From assembly GCA_004017275.1 (NCBI GenBank), contig SAKE01000011.1, positions 62,001 through 126,000 of the forward strand: a stretch of 64,000 nucleotides of DNA. Reading direction: 5' to 3'. Made by a program: the position numbers and the translations under genes. The notes under the pieces were generated by a model. That model saw only the letters and a list, made by a program, of their open reading frames with translations, did not search any database and had not been told where the DNA came from. Each line of letters begins with the position of its first letter. Positions within the stretch are counted from its first letter, which is position 1. This document shows, one piece after another, positions 43,153-52,208 of the stretch. This DNA is from Mesorhizobium sp. Its GTDB lineage: Bacteria; Pseudomonadota; Alphaproteobacteria; Rhizobiales; Rhizobiaceae.

Positions 43153-44696
43153 GCGTCCGCTCCCAGGCCCACCGGGCTGTCCTCGCCATGGATGTTGAGC
43201 GCGCTTGATATCAGCGCCCGCTCTGTGATCTCGGCGCCGACCAGCTCGCGCTTGACCGCCCCGTCATAGAGCACCAGCACGCGGTCGCAGCAACCGATCA
43301 GCTCGTCATAATCGGTCGAGTAGAACAGGATCGCCGCACCCGCATCGGCGAGCTTGCGCATCAGCTGGTACAGCTCCTGCTTGGTGCCGACATCGATGCC
43401 GCGCGTCGGATCGTTGAGCAGGATGATGCGCGGCTGGCGCATCAGCCATTTGGCGATGACCACCTTCTGCTGGTTGCCGCCCGACAGCGCGCCGACTGGA
43501 ATGTCGAGGCCCGCCGTCTTGATCGCCAAAAGGCCGACCATGTCGTCGATCAGCCGCTGTTCGGCGGCGCGATCGATGACGCCGGCTTTCGACAGCCGGT
43601 CGAGCGCGGCGAAGGACAGGTTCTCGCGCACCGTCATCGGCAGCATCAGCCCTTCGGTCTTGCGATCCTCGGGAATGAGCGCCATGCCGATGCCGTCGTC
43701 GCGCGCAACGGATGGACTGGTGATCGACACCGGCTTGCCATCGATCAGGATCTGGCCGCCGAGGCCGCGCAGCACGCCGAAGAAGGCGAGCAGCAATTCG
43801 CGCTGACCCTGGCCGTCGAGACCGCCAAGGCCAACCACCTCGCCTGCCCTGACGGTTAGCGAGATGTCGTGCAGCCGGTCGGCCCAGGAGAGCTTGCGGG
43901 CCTCTAACCTGGGGGCTGCGATGGCAGGCACCGCCGCCGGCTTGGATGGAAAGATATGGCTGTATTCGCGGCCGATCATCAACTCGACCACTTCATTGTC
44001 GCTCTTTGAGCCGGCCGCATAGCTTGCGACGTTGCGGCCGTTGCGGAACACCGTGCACTGGTCGGCCAGTTCGGCGATCTCGTTCATGCGGTGCGATATA
44101 TAGAGCAGAGCCAGCCCTTCCGAGCGCAGCCGTTTCAGGACATCAAAAATCTTCGAGACATCCGCTGCCGTCAGCGCCGAGGTCGCCTCGTCGAGGATGA
44201 GGATGCGCGGCTTCCTGGCCAGCGCTTTGGCGATCTCGACCATCTGCCGGCGCGACAGCGGCAGGTCCTTGACCAGCGCCAGCGGGTGGATGTCTGAGGC
44301 GCCGGCGCGCGCCAGCGCCTCTTCCGCGATGCGGCGCTGCGCCTTGCGGTCGATCATGCCGAAGCGTTTGGGAGGATCGGAAATGACGATGTTGTCGGCA
44401 ACGCTGAGCTCGGGGACCAGCGACAGTTCCTGGAAGATGCAGACGATACCGGCCTTGTTGGCGGCCCCCGGTGAAGCAAAGGTCACCTCGCGTCCGTCCA
44501 GCGTCATGCGGCCCTCGTCGGGCGCCACCACACCGGCCATGACTTTGATCAGCGTCGACTTGCCGGCGCCATTTTCACCCAGAATGCCGTGGATGCTGGC
44601 GCCCGTCACGACAAGCCCGGCGTTTTCCAGCGCGCGCACGCCGCCATAGCGCTTGGATATGCCTTCCATCCGGAAGAGCGGAACCACACCGTCCAT
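43149..44696 (-). CDS. Sugar ABC transporter ATP-binding protein, double-domain (RbsA-like)
   Basis: A 515-residue ATPase with two nucleotide-binding domains. The first has Walker A GENGAGKST (40-48) but a degenerate signature (LSRRQMVEIAK). The second has the degenerate P-loop usual in sugar importers (GGLDGQGQRE), an intact signature (LSGGNQQK) and an ordinary Walker B (IILLNDPTRGID, with Asn for the usual Asp-Glu order). It powers import by the two permeases encoded downstream. Confidence 0.92.
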   Translation of the reverse strand: MDGVVPLFRMEGISKRYGGVRALENAGLVVTGASIHGILGENGAGKSTLIKVMAGVVAPDEGRMTLDGREVTFASPGAANKAGIVCIFQELSLVPELSVADNIVISDPPKRFGMIDRKAQRRIAEEALARAGASDIHPLALVKDLPLSRRQMVEIAKALARKPRILILDEATSALTAADVSKIFDVLKRLRSEGLALLYISHRMNEIAELADQCTVFRNGRNVASYAAGSKSDNEVVELMIGREYSHIFPSKPAAVPAIAAPRLEARKLSWADRLHDISLTVRAGEVVGLGGLDGQGQRELLLAFFGVLRGLGGQILIDGKPVSITSPSVARDDGIGMALIPEDRKTEGLMLPMTVRENLSFAALDRLSKAGVIDRAAEQRLIDDMVGLLAIKTAGLDIPVGALSGGNQQKVVIAKWLMRQPRIILLNDPTRGIDVGTKQELYQLMRKLADAGAAILFYSTDYDELIGCCDRVLVLYDGAVKRELVGAEITERALISSALNIHGEDSPVGLGADA

Positions 44697-44778
44697 CGGT
44701 CCTCCGAGGCACTTTGACGACGATTAGGGGATAGAGTGGTCGGCGCCGCGGGAGATTTCGCGGCGCCGGCTGTGCAGC

Positions 44779-45906
44779 CTATTGGTCGGCCTTGGTCTGA
44801 CCCATGATCTCCTGCGCGGTGAAATTTATGCCGCAGGTCGGGAAGGAATTGCCGACGAAGAAATTGTCGGACTGATCGGGAAAGAAATCCTCGCCGGCCT
44901 TGAAGTTCGGATCCTCGACGATCGCCAGCGGCAGCTTGACCGACTGCGGGACGACGTTGCCCTCAAGTGCCGAGATCGCCGTCTTGATGGCGACCGCAAC
45001 CTGCGCGGGGCCGGTACCGGCCGACGAACATTTCAACCCGTCGCCTGCATGGGCAGCGCAGAATTTGCGGAAGCCGTTCTCGGTCTCGCCACCGAACGGC
45101 ACGAACGGATGCTTGGCATCGATCATCGCCTGCACGATGCCGGTGTCGCCGCCCTGTCCGGTCACGCCGTCGAAGGGGCCGTTGGTGGCGATTGCGTCGG
45201 CCGAGGCCTTTTGCGCGACGCCGTCATCCCACTTGCCGACAACCTCGGTGACCGCCCATTTCTTGCCGGAGGCATCGAGAGCCTCATGGATGCCATTGTG
45301 GCGGTCGGTGTCGACCGATGTCCCAGCAACGCCACGCACCTCGAGCACTTTGCCGCCGTTCGGCACATGCGTGATCAACCATTTGCCCCACAGCTCGCCA
45401 AGGCCTTTTTGGTCGACGTTGACGTTGATGGCGTCCTTGGTGTCGAGAATGTTGTCGAAGGCAACCAGCACGACGCCGGCTTCCTTGGCGCGCTTGATCA
45501 CAGGCCCGAAGGCCGTCGGGTTCTGCGCGTTGACCACGATGGCGTCATAGCCGGAATCAATGAAGTTGTTGATCGCCGAGATCTGCGCCGGCACGTCCTC
45601 TCCGGTCGAGACGACCTTGAATTCCTTCAGCTTTGCAGCAACGTCCTTCTGGGCTGCATAGGCCTTCGCGGTCTGCACCATCTGGATGCGCCACGTGTTG
45701 GCGATATAGCCGTTGGCGAGCGCAATGCGGTAAGGGCCGTCCTTCTTGGGGAACTTGAAGAACTGCGTATCCGCGGCCCAGGGTGCGAAGCAATCCGGCT
45801 CAGCCGCCGGGCCCTTGACGATTTCGGGGCCTGCGGCAATCGCCGACGAGCTCAACATGACGAATGCAGTGGCGGCAACGACGCCACCAACAAGTGACTT
45901 GATCAT
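44779..45906 (-). CDS. Sugar ABC transporter substrate-binding protein
   Basis: A 375-residue periplasmic protein of the Peripla_BP_4 family with a Sec signal peptide (cleavage near AIA-A, residue 24). A strong GGGAGG site precedes the ATG at 45906; an upstream extension to 46041 has no support. Four cysteines in the mature protein may form disulfides. It delivers a sugar or sugar acid to the RbsA/RbsC-type importer. First gene of the operon, 242 bases downstream of a LacI-type operator palindrome. Confidence 0.9.
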   Translation of the reverse strand: MIKSLVGGVVAATAFVMLSSSAIAAGPEIVKGPAAEPDCFAPWAADTQFFKFPKKDGPYRIALANGYIANTWRIQMVQTAKAYAAQKDVAAKLKEFKVVSTGEDVPAQISAINNFIDSGYDAIVVNAQNPTAFGPVIKRAKEAGVVLVAFDNILDTKDAINVNVDQKGLGELWGKWLITHVPNGGKVLEVRGVAGTSVDTDRHNGIHEALDASGKKWAVTEVVGKWDDGVAQKASADAIATNGPFDGVTGQGGDTGIVQAMIDAKHPFVPFGGETENGFRKFCAAHAGDGLKCSSAGTGPAQVAVAIKTAISALEGNVVPQSVKLPLAIVEDPNFKAGEDFFPDQSDNFFVGNSFPTCGINFTAQEIMGQTKADQ

Positions 45907-46069
45907 CGATATTCCTCCCAATTGCAGTTCTGTTTGTTGTTTGGCTTTGCGAAGTCTCGCGCGATGGCCGGCACCTCCTGCCTGGCCACACGCTTTCTTG
46001 GTCGCCGGTGACGGCCGACCCGGCCCCTCCCCTTGTCGCATTCAGCAGGGCGAAATTATCATATTATCC

Positions 46070-46110
46070 ATAATAAACAAGTATCAGTTGTCGCTTATGT
46101 ATAATAAACA
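46070..46110. promoter_or_regulatory. AT-rich promoter region with a 10-bp direct repeat
   Basis: ATAATAAACA occurs at 46070-46079 and again at 46101-46110, a start-to-start distance of 31 bp (about three helical turns). The segment is strikingly AT-rich for this genome and lies between the binding-protein start and the LacI operator, where the operon promoter should be. A -35 TTGTTT / -10 GATAAT pair can be drawn on the minus strand, with short spacing. Confidence 0.4.
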
Positions 46111-46147
46111 GGCGCAACCTGTTTCCCACGCACCTGTCAACCAAAGA

Positions 46148-46161
46148 TGGTAGCGCTACCA
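46148..46161. promoter_or_regulatory. LacI-family operator, perfect 14-bp palindrome
   Basis: TGGTAGCGCTACCA has the even symmetry and central CG typical of LacI/GalR-family operators. It lies between the lacI-type gene (stop at 46206) and the importer operon, upstream of its AT-rich promoter, so it is the probable site of that regulator. Confidence 0.7.
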
Positions 46162-46205
46162 AATTGGCGTGTAAACCGGCATTCGCACAGTCGCCTCTGT
46201 GTGTT

Positions 46206-47234
46206 TCAACGCGCTGTGCTCTCGCGACGCTTGAGCTCGAAACCGAGATCGACGATCCGTTGCTCCGGCCTGTTGCCGGCGATCGCCGCCAGCGCCATGG
46301 CGACGGCGCGCCGGCCGATCTCATAGCGGTGGGTACGGATGCTGGTGATCGATGGAAACGCCACCTGCATCATGTCGAGATCGTTGAAGCCGACGATACC
46401 GATCGTCTTCGGCACCGCGATCGAGGCGCGATGACACTCGAACAGCACGCCGAGCGCGATGTCGTCATTGTTGCAGAAGACACCGTCGAGCGTCGGCATC
46501 TTGGCCAGCGCGTCGCGGAACATTTCGCGGCCGAGCGATACGCTGGACAGCACCGGCGTGGTGGTGACAAGGCGCGGATCGAACAGGCCGGCAGCCTCCA
46601 TCGCCGCGCGATAGCCTGCCAGGCGCCGCTGCGAGCGCGGGTCCATGCGCGCGCCGATGAAGCCGATGCGGCGGTAGCCTGCCCCGATCAGATGTTCAGT
46701 CGCCGTCCTGCCGCCGTCGAGATGCGAGAAGCCGACCATCATGTCGACCGGATCGGGACCGGTCTCCATGACCTGCACCACCGGGCAGCCGGCGCTCTCC
46801 AGCAGCTTTCGCGAGGTCGGTGTCTGGTCGATGCCGGCGACGATCAGCGCTGCCGGCCGCTGCGAGCCGAACAGCTGCAGCAGCCGCTCTTCCTCGAGGC
46901 CGGAATAGTGGGTGTTGCCAAGCTGGATGCGGAACGGGCTGGCCGACAGGCTGTCATAGATGCCACGCACCACCTCGGCAAAGACGTTGTTGGTAAGCGA
47001 CGGCACCAGAACGCCGAACACCTCGGCCCGCGCCGAGGCCAGCGCCCGTGCATTCGGGTCCGGCACGTAACCGAGCTCGTCGATGGCGGCATGGATCTGG
47101 CGGCGCAGTTCTTCCGAGACACGCTCCGGCTCGCGCAAGGCGCGCGACACGGTGATGGCGCCGACACCGGCCTTGCGCGCGACATCCGATATGGTCGGGC
47201 GGCCGCCGCCCCGGCGCGAGCGCGGCTTGATCAC
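46206..47234 (-). CDS. LacI-family transcriptional regulator (gluconate-repressor-like)
   Basis: A 342-residue repressor. The LacI helix-turn-helix (TISDVARKAGVGAITVSRAL) sits at about residues 14-33 after a basic tail, followed by a hinge and a periplasmic-binding-protein-like effector domain. Its overall sequence resembles GntR-type gluconate repressors of the LacI family, which fits the gluconokinase at the operon end. GTG start at 47234, overlapping the stop of a small upstream frame (GTGA). The likely operator is at 46148. Confidence 0.88.
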   Translation of the reverse strand: MIKPRSRRGGGRPTISDVARKAGVGAITVSRALREPERVSEELRRQIHAAIDELGYVPDPNARALASARAEVFGVLVPSLTNNVFAEVVRGIYDSLSASPFRIQLGNTHYSGLEEERLLQLFGSQRPAALIVAGIDQTPTSRKLLESAGCPVVQVMETGPDPVDMMVGFSHLDGGRTATEHLIGAGYRRIGFIGARMDPRSQRRLAGYRAAMEAAGLFDPRLVTTTPVLSSVSLGREMFRDALAKMPTLDGVFCNNDDIALGVLFECHRASIAVPKTIGIVGFNDLDMMQVAFPSITSIRTHRYEIGRRAVAMALAAIAGNRPEQRIVDLGFELKRRESTAR

Positions 47235-47353
47235 GGCCCCGCTCGCTCGTACCCGGCAGGGCGCGCCCGCGACCCGATCGTCCTTGCTGTCTCCATCTCA
47301 CCGGCCTTTGCCGCACCCACTCGCCTTCTGGCGTCGCGCAGCCTGTCTTCCAT
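47231..47353 (-). CDS. Small open frame coupled to the LacI gene
   Basis: Forty codons from an ATG at 47353 encode a basic peptide (MEDRLRDARRRVGAAKAGEM at the start). Its TGA stop overlaps the GTG start of the LacI-type gene, and the frame begins 30 bases after the MFS stop. It could be a real small protein, or a leader that couples translation. No strong ribosome-binding site is visible. Confidence 0.25.
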   Translation of the reverse strand: MEDRLRDARRRVGAAKAGEMETARTIGSRARPAGYERAGP

Positions 47354-47382
47354 GTCAAGCAACCGGAGACGATCTGCCTCGT

Positions 47383-48612
47383 TCAGGCCGCCAGGGCGGT
47401 GCGGCGCCGTGCCTTCCAGAACAACAGTCCGATCGCCAGTATGTTCAGCAAATTCCAGGCGATGCCGTTCAGGAATGCCGCGGCATAGGAACCGGTCAAA
47501 TCGTAGATCCAGCCCGACATCCACCCACCGATCGCCATGCCGAATATGGTCGCCATCATGACGATGCCGATACGCTGGCCGGCCTCCTTGGCCGGCATGT
47601 AGTCGCGCACGATGATGGCGTAGCAAGGCACGATGCCGCCTTGCGACAGGCCGAACACCAGCGACACCACATAGAGCGAGGCTAGCCCGTCGAACGGGAT
47701 ATAAAACAGCAGCGACAGGCACTGCAGCACCGAGCCGATCAGCAGTGTCCACACAGCGCCGATGCGGTCGGCGAGAAAGCCGGACGCCAGCCGGCTGACG
47801 ACGCCGCCTGCCATCATGATCGACAGCATGTCGGCGCCATGTGCGACGCCGTAGCCGAGGTCCATGCAATAGGCGACGATATGCACCTGCGGCATCGACA
47901 TCGCCACGCAGCAACCGAGCCCTGCGACGACCAGCAGCACCTGCAGGGCCGCCGGCGACATCGAGATCGGCTGCACCGGCCGGCTTCCGGGCGAACCCGC
48001 GACGGCCGCCGCCGGAGCGCCGCGCCGCAGCATCAGCACCAGCGGCACCATTGTGACCAGGCAGAAGATCCCGATTGCGGCATAGGTGAAACGCCAGCCT
48101 TCCGCCTTCATCAGCGTCGGCATGATGGTCGGCCACAACGCTCCGGCAAGATAGTTGCCGGCGGCCGCCGCCGTCACCGCGACACCGCGCCGCCGGTTGA
48201 ACCAGTGCGAGATGTCGGCGATCAGCGGACCGAAGATCACCGATGTACCGATGCCGATCAGCAGCCCCTGAGCAAGGGTGAATTGCAGGATCGAGGTCGA
48301 CAGCGCCGCGAGCAGAAGGCCGGCGGAAAGCGCAATCGAAGAGAGCAGCGCCGGAACCCAGTAGCCCATCCGGTCGATGGCGCGGCCGATCAGCACGTTG
48401 CCGGCGGCAAAGCCGACCATGGTCGCGGTGTAGGGCATGGACGCGGCAGCACGATCGACGCCGAACTCGGCCTGCACGGCGGGCAGCACCACCACGACAG
48501 CCCACATGCCGACGGCGCCGATCGTCGCCAGCAGCATCGAGATGGCAAGCCGCATCCAGGCATAGGAGCTGTCGATGCCGGGGCTCGACGGGATGTTGTC
48601 TGCTCGGGTCAA
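47383..48612 (-). CDS. Major facilitator superfamily transporter (monocarboxylate/oxalate-antiporter-like)
   Basis: A 409-residue inner-membrane protein with about twelve hydrophobic segments. The loop motif between helices 2 and 3 (GRAIDRMGYW) and the SHWFNRRRGVAVT segment after helix 4 are typical of the MCT/OFA branch, which moves monocarboxylates or organic acids. TTG start with AGGA upstream. Located before the LacI regulator on the same strand, it may bring in or release an acid sugar related to the gluconate-type pathway. Confidence 0.85.
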   Translation of the reverse strand: MTRADNIPSSPGIDSSYAWMRLAISMLLATIGAVGMWAVVVVLPAVQAEFGVDRAAASMPYTATMVGFAAGNVLIGRAIDRMGYWVPALLSSIALSAGLLLAALSTSILQFTLAQGLLIGIGTSVIFGPLIADISHWFNRRRGVAVTAAAAGNYLAGALWPTIMPTLMKAEGWRFTYAAIGIFCLVTMVPLVLMLRRGAPAAAVAGSPGSRPVQPISMSPAALQVLLVVAGLGCCVAMSMPQVHIVAYCMDLGYGVAHGADMLSIMMAGGVVSRLASGFLADRIGAVWTLLIGSVLQCLSLLFYIPFDGLASLYVVSLVFGLSQGGIVPCYAIIVRDYMPAKEAGQRIGIVMMATIFGMAIGGWMSGWIYDLTGSYAAAFLNGIAWNLLNILAIGLLFWKARRRTALAA

Positions 48613-48789
48613 GGCGTTTCCTGTCGGCAGTCTCGGAGATCGGCTACCGCTTGCGCCACTATCGGCGCATTCTCAGGCCGCAGCAGCGCCACAGCGGGCA
48701 AATCCGTGGCTCCAGGCCTGAGGCGAATGCAGGAACCGATGCCAATATGCGGAGTTTCCCAACGAGCAGAGCTGCAAAGGAGTCCAACC

Positions 48790-49080
48790 ATGACCGCCAC
48801 CAAGAAAAAATGGTCGGCCGAGGTGACCGAGCACAGCAACGCGATGGATCTTGAGGATCACGTCTTCGAATCCGACGACGCCAGGAAGATCGCCGCCTCG
48901 CTGAAACGATCCGCCGAACACAGCCACCGGCGCAAGGCCGAGCCGTTTCAATCCGCCATGTCGATGCTCAACTTTTACATCAACCGCGCCGGCAAGAACC
49001 TGCCAGCCGCACGCAAAAAAGTGCTTGAGGATGCCAAGGACGAACTGCGCGCCGCCTTCGGTCGTGAGAAGGACGATTAG
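48790..49080 (+). CDS. DUF3175 family protein
   Basis: A 96-residue, highly charged cytosolic protein (KKKWSAEVTEHSNAMDLEDH at the start, then a conserved helical SMLNFYINRAGKNL segment), matching DUF3175 as I remember it. The function is unknown. An AAAGGAG site precedes the ATG. It stands alone between divergent and convergent neighbours. Confidence 0.8.
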   Translation: MTATKKKWSAEVTEHSNAMDLEDHVFESDDARKIAASLKRSAEHSHRRKAEPFQSAMSMLNFYINRAGKNLPAARKKVLEDAKDELRAAFGREKDD

Positions 49081-49091
49081 AAACGAGGGTC

Positions 49092-49868
49092 CTATCGGGC
49101 ACGAATGACGCCGTCTGTGTTGGCGAGCAACTTGCGCACGGCGTTACGCGCCGCGTCCGGCCTCTGCAGGCGGATGTTCTTCTCGATCGCCTCGTGCAGC
49201 TTCTGAGCGTGGTTGAGATCGTCGATCTCCCGCGTCGTATAGGCAAAGAGATGATCGAAGGCGGATTCGATGAGCACGCCGAGCGGCACCAGAAGGTCGT
49301 TGCCCGAAGCTCGCAGGATGGCGAGATGGAAGCGTGTGTCGGCGCGGGTGCGCTCCTGCAGGCTGGTCGCTGCGCCCATCTCACGGCAGGCCTGGCTGAT
49401 CTCGGCCATCTGCTCCTCGGTGCGCCGCATGGCGGCAAAGGCGGTCGCTTCCGGCTCGATGATGTGGCGGAATTCCTGCACGGTCTTCAGGAACACTTCG
49501 CGATCGGGCGACGTCGCGTACCAGGCGAGCACGTCGCGATCGAGCAGGTTCCAGCGTTCCTTCGGCTCGACCCAACTGCCGATCTTGGGGCGCGATGCCA
49601 GCAGGCTCTTGGCCATCAGCATCTTGATCGCTTCGCGCACCGCCGAGCGGCTGACGCTGAAGGTCTCCGACCATTTCGCTTCATTGGGCAGGATGGTGCC
49701 AGGCGGATAGTCGCCGCGCACGATCCTGAGCCCAATTTCGCTGGCCAGTGAGGCATGAACGCTGGAGCCTGGAATGCGCGCCGCGTCAGCTCGGCGAACG
49801 CCAGCCGCGCGCTCGGCGGAGGCCGCTTTCGACGGCGATTTTTCCTTGTTCGGCTTCGCGTCCCGCAT
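49092..49868 (-). CDS. FadR/GntR-family (FCD domain) transcriptional regulator, copy 1
   Basis: A 258-residue regulator. N-terminal winged helix with SRSAVREAIKMLMAKSLLAS, then an FCD effector domain with the metal-binding type histidines (FRHIIEP, DTRFHLAILRASGN, HEAIEKNI). The paralogue at 52209 is about 85% identical by eye over the shared region. The ATG at 49868 has GGAG four bases upstream; the frame is open to a TTG at 49928. It probably controls the nearby epimerase, dehydrogenase and importer genes through TTGTC-type palindromes. Confidence 0.9.
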   Translation of the reverse strand: MRDAKPNKEKSPSKAASAERAAGVRRADAARIPGSSVHASLASEIGLRIVRGDYPPGTILPNEAKWSETFSVSRSAVREAIKMLMAKSLLASRPKIGSWVEPKERWNLLDRDVLAWYATSPDREVFLKTVQEFRHIIEPEATAFAAMRRTEEQMAEISQACREMGAATSLQERTRADTRFHLAILRASGNDLLVPLGVLIESAFDHLFAYTTREIDDLNHAQKLHEAIEKNIRLQRPDAARNAVRKLLANTDGVIRAR

Positions 49869-49971
49869 AGGCTCCAGAAAGTCTGGTTTCAGCAAGCTGT
49901 CAAGCGCGGCAACCGGCTTGGGTCGCAAAGCCGGTCGCTGTGCACAGATCAGCCTCGGCTAACCCGACGGA

Positions 49972-50868
49972 TCAAGCCTGCTTGACGTATTTACGCCAGC
50001 TATGCTCCGGGCGGAAACCCAGCACATCGCGCGCCTTGCGGTTGGAGAGTAGCGTCTCATATTCGCCGAGCTCGGCTCTGACCGGCACGCCGGGGTAAAA
50101 CCGCTTCAGCAATTCAGCGGTAGGCAGATCGGACGAGGTGTCGTCATTGGCGGCGTTGAACACCTGATAGCCGAGCCCATCCTTCTCGACGGCGCGCAGC
50201 GTGATCTGGCCGAGGTCGCGCGCGTCGATATAGCTCCAGGCGATACGCTTGCGGAAACCCGGATCGGCGAACCATTTCGGAAACAGCTGGTATTCGTGCG
50301 GCTCGATGACGTTGCCGATGCGCAAGGCGTAAATGTCGGTGCCGTTGCGCTGCGCAAAGGCGCGCGCCGTCTTCTCGTTGACGACCTTGGACAGCGCGTA
50401 GCTGTCCATCGGATCGACGTCATAGTCCTCGTCGAGCGGGAAATATTTGGGATCGCGTGGCTCGTTGGCGAACACAAGCCCATAAGTCGTCTCGCTGGAG
50501 GCGATGATAACCTTGCGGATGCCGAGCTTCACCGCCGCCTCGATGACATTGTAGGTGCCGAGCGCATTGATGCGGAACACCTCGTTGTCGGTGGTGATCA
50601 TGATGCGCGGGATGGCGGCGAAATGCACCACGGCATCGACCGGCTGCGGGCGCAGCGACGGGTCGAACTCATGCAGGCCCATATAGCTCGACAGCGCGTT
50701 GAACACCTGCCCGCTGTCGGTGATGTCGGTGATCAGGGTGCGCACCTTGGGATTGTCGAGCGGCTTGGTGTCGATGTTGAGCACCTGGCAGCCTTGCTCG
50801 ACCAGATACTGCACGACATGGCGTCCGGCCTTGCCGCTGCCGCCGGTGAACATGATCCGCTTCGTCAT
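49972..50868 (-). CDS. NAD-dependent epimerase/dehydratase family protein
   Basis: A 298-residue extended short-chain dehydrogenase. Rossmann motif GGSGKAG (9-15), NAD-contacting VVHFAAIPR, and the catalytic pair Tyr157/Lys161 in DSYALSK, with a SSETTYG serine region. UDP-sugar epimerases and uronate or sugar dehydrogenases share this fold; context favours a catabolic sugar dehydrogenase or epimerase. GGAG lies six bases before the ATG at 50868. Divergent from the dehydrogenase at 50988, sharing the promoter region with the palindrome at 50900. Confidence 0.85.
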   Translation of the reverse strand: MTKRIMFTGGSGKAGRHVVQYLVEQGCQVLNIDTKPLDNPKVRTLITDITDSGQVFNALSSYMGLHEFDPSLRPQPVDAVVHFAAIPRIMITTDNEVFRINALGTYNVIEAAVKLGIRKVIIASSETTYGLVFANEPRDPKYFPLDEDYDVDPMDSYALSKVVNEKTARAFAQRNGTDIYALRIGNVIEPHEYQLFPKWFADPGFRKRIAWSYIDARDLGQITLRAVEKDGLGYQVFNAANDDTSSDLPTAELLKRFYPGVPVRAELGEYETLLSNRKARDVLGFRPEHSWRKYVKQA

Positions 50869-50899
50869 TTTGCTCTCCACATCCTCTGGGATTCATGTG

Positions 50900-50914
50900 T
50901 ATTGTCAGACAATA
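50900..50914. promoter_or_regulatory. FadR/GntR-type operator, perfect 15-bp palindrome
   Basis: TATTGTC-A-GACAATA lies between the divergent epimerase (start 50868) and dehydrogenase (start 50988) genes. Odd-spaced TTGTC/GACAA palindromes are typical of FCD-type GntR regulators, two of which are encoded within 3 kb. Confidence 0.65.
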
Positions 50915-50987
50915 TCGCCATCCGCAACCACTCTCGCCTGCAAAATGGCAGCGCCTGACATCAATCATTGCAACAGGACTTGAAGAC

Positions 50988-51926
50988 ATGAACACGACTG
51001 CCGCGAGCGAGAAGATCGGCTTCATCGGCCTTGGCCTGATGGGCCACGGGATCGCCAAGAACATCGTCGACAAGGGCTACAGCCTGACCTTTCTCGGCCG
51101 CAAGAACCGCAAGCCGGCGGAAGACCTGATTGGCCGCGGCGCGACTGAAGCATCGACCTCGCGCGATGTGGCGGCGGCATCGACGATCGTCTTCATCTGC
51201 GTCACCGGCTCACGCGAGGTCGAAGCCATCATTCGCGGCCCGGGCGGCCTCAAGGAGGGCTTGAAGAAGGGCTCGGTCGTCGTCGACTGCTCGACTTCCG
51301 ATCCGGTCTCGACCGTTGCTCTGGCAACTGAACTCAAGGCGCTCGGCGTCGATTTTGTCGACGCGCCGCTCAGCCGCACGCCGAAGGAAGCCTGGGAAGG
51401 CACGCTCGACGCCATGGTCGGCGCGCCGGACGCCCTCTTTGCCAGGGTGAAGCCGGTGATCGAAACCTGGGCCGGCCGCATCGTCCATATCGGCGACACC
51501 GGCGACGGCCACCGCATGAAGCTGCTCAACAATTTCATCTCGCTCGGCTACGCCGCGATCTATTCCGAGGCACTCGCATTAGCCGAGAAGGTCGGCATCT
51601 CGCCGCCGCGCTTCGACAGCGTCATCCGCAATGGCCGCATGGATTGCGGCTTCTACCAGACCTTCATGCGCTGGACGCTGGAGGGCGACCGCGACGCCCA
51701 CAAATTCTCCATCGCCAACGCCTTCAAGGACCTGACCTATCTGGAATCGATGGCGGGTGCGGCCGGCATCGCCAATCCGCTCGGCAATGCCACCAAGAAC
51801 TCCTTCGCCGGCGCCCATGCCACCGGCCCGGCCGAGCAGTTCGTGCCGATGCTGGCGACGCATATCGGCAAGGTCAACGGTGTCGACCTGATGCCGACCA
51901 AGGATGGCAAGAAGCAGACGATTTGA
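50988..51926 (+). CDS. NAD(P)-dependent 3-hydroxyisobutyrate dehydrogenase family oxidoreductase
   Basis: A 312-residue beta-hydroxyacid dehydrogenase. Rossmann motif GLGLMG (14-19), the family DAPLSRTPKEAWEGTL substrate-binding region and catalytic Lys178 in GDGHRMKLLNN. The family includes 3-hydroxyisobutyrate, tartronate-semialdehyde and related reductases; the exact substrate is not clear. The ATG at 50988 is chosen as the family start. Divergent from the epimerase; palindromic repeat B2 follows. Confidence 0.87.
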   Translation: MNTTAASEKIGFIGLGLMGHGIAKNIVDKGYSLTFLGRKNRKPAEDLIGRGATEASTSRDVAAASTIVFICVTGSREVEAIIRGPGGLKEGLKKGSVVVDCSTSDPVSTVALATELKALGVDFVDAPLSRTPKEAWEGTLDAMVGAPDALFARVKPVIETWAGRIVHIGDTGDGHRMKLLNNFISLGYAAIYSEALALAEKVGISPPRFDSVIRNGRMDCGFYQTFMRWTLEGDRDAHKFSIANAFKDLTYLESMAGAAGIANPLGNATKNSFAGAHATGPAEQFVPMLATHIGKVNGVDLMPTKDGKKQTI

Positions 51927-51952
51927 GTGGTCTACTTGTCCTGATCGAGGTT

Positions 51953-52192
51953 GGCGCCGCCCCTCATCCGGCTGCCGCCACCTTCTCCCCGTATAATGAC
52001 GGGGAGAAAGGAGATGCTCGCAACGCCAGCACCCTTCCTGCAACGTTGACAATTGGCGAAATCATCGATGACGGCGTCCTTTTCCCCGTCACTATACGGG
52101 GAGTTGAGGAGTGGTCCGCGCAGCGGACGAAAAGCCAATTGCTTGGCTTTTCCGAGCGACGAACGCCCGGCAGGGCGATGAGGGGCAGCGCC
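51953..52192. repeat. Palindromic intergenic repeat, family B, copy 2
   Basis: About 240 bp with inverted ends (GGCGCCGCCCCTCAT and ATGAGGGGCAGCGCC) and the CTCCCCGTATAATGACGGGG-type hairpin arms of copy 1. It is longer because the right arm carries an extra segment with two further hairpins (GTCCGCGCAGCGGAC and AAAAGCCAATTGCTTGGC). It fills the space between the convergent dehydrogenase and second FadR-type genes. Confidence 0.85.
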
Positions 52193-52208
52193 AACCTTTG
52201 CTCATAAA

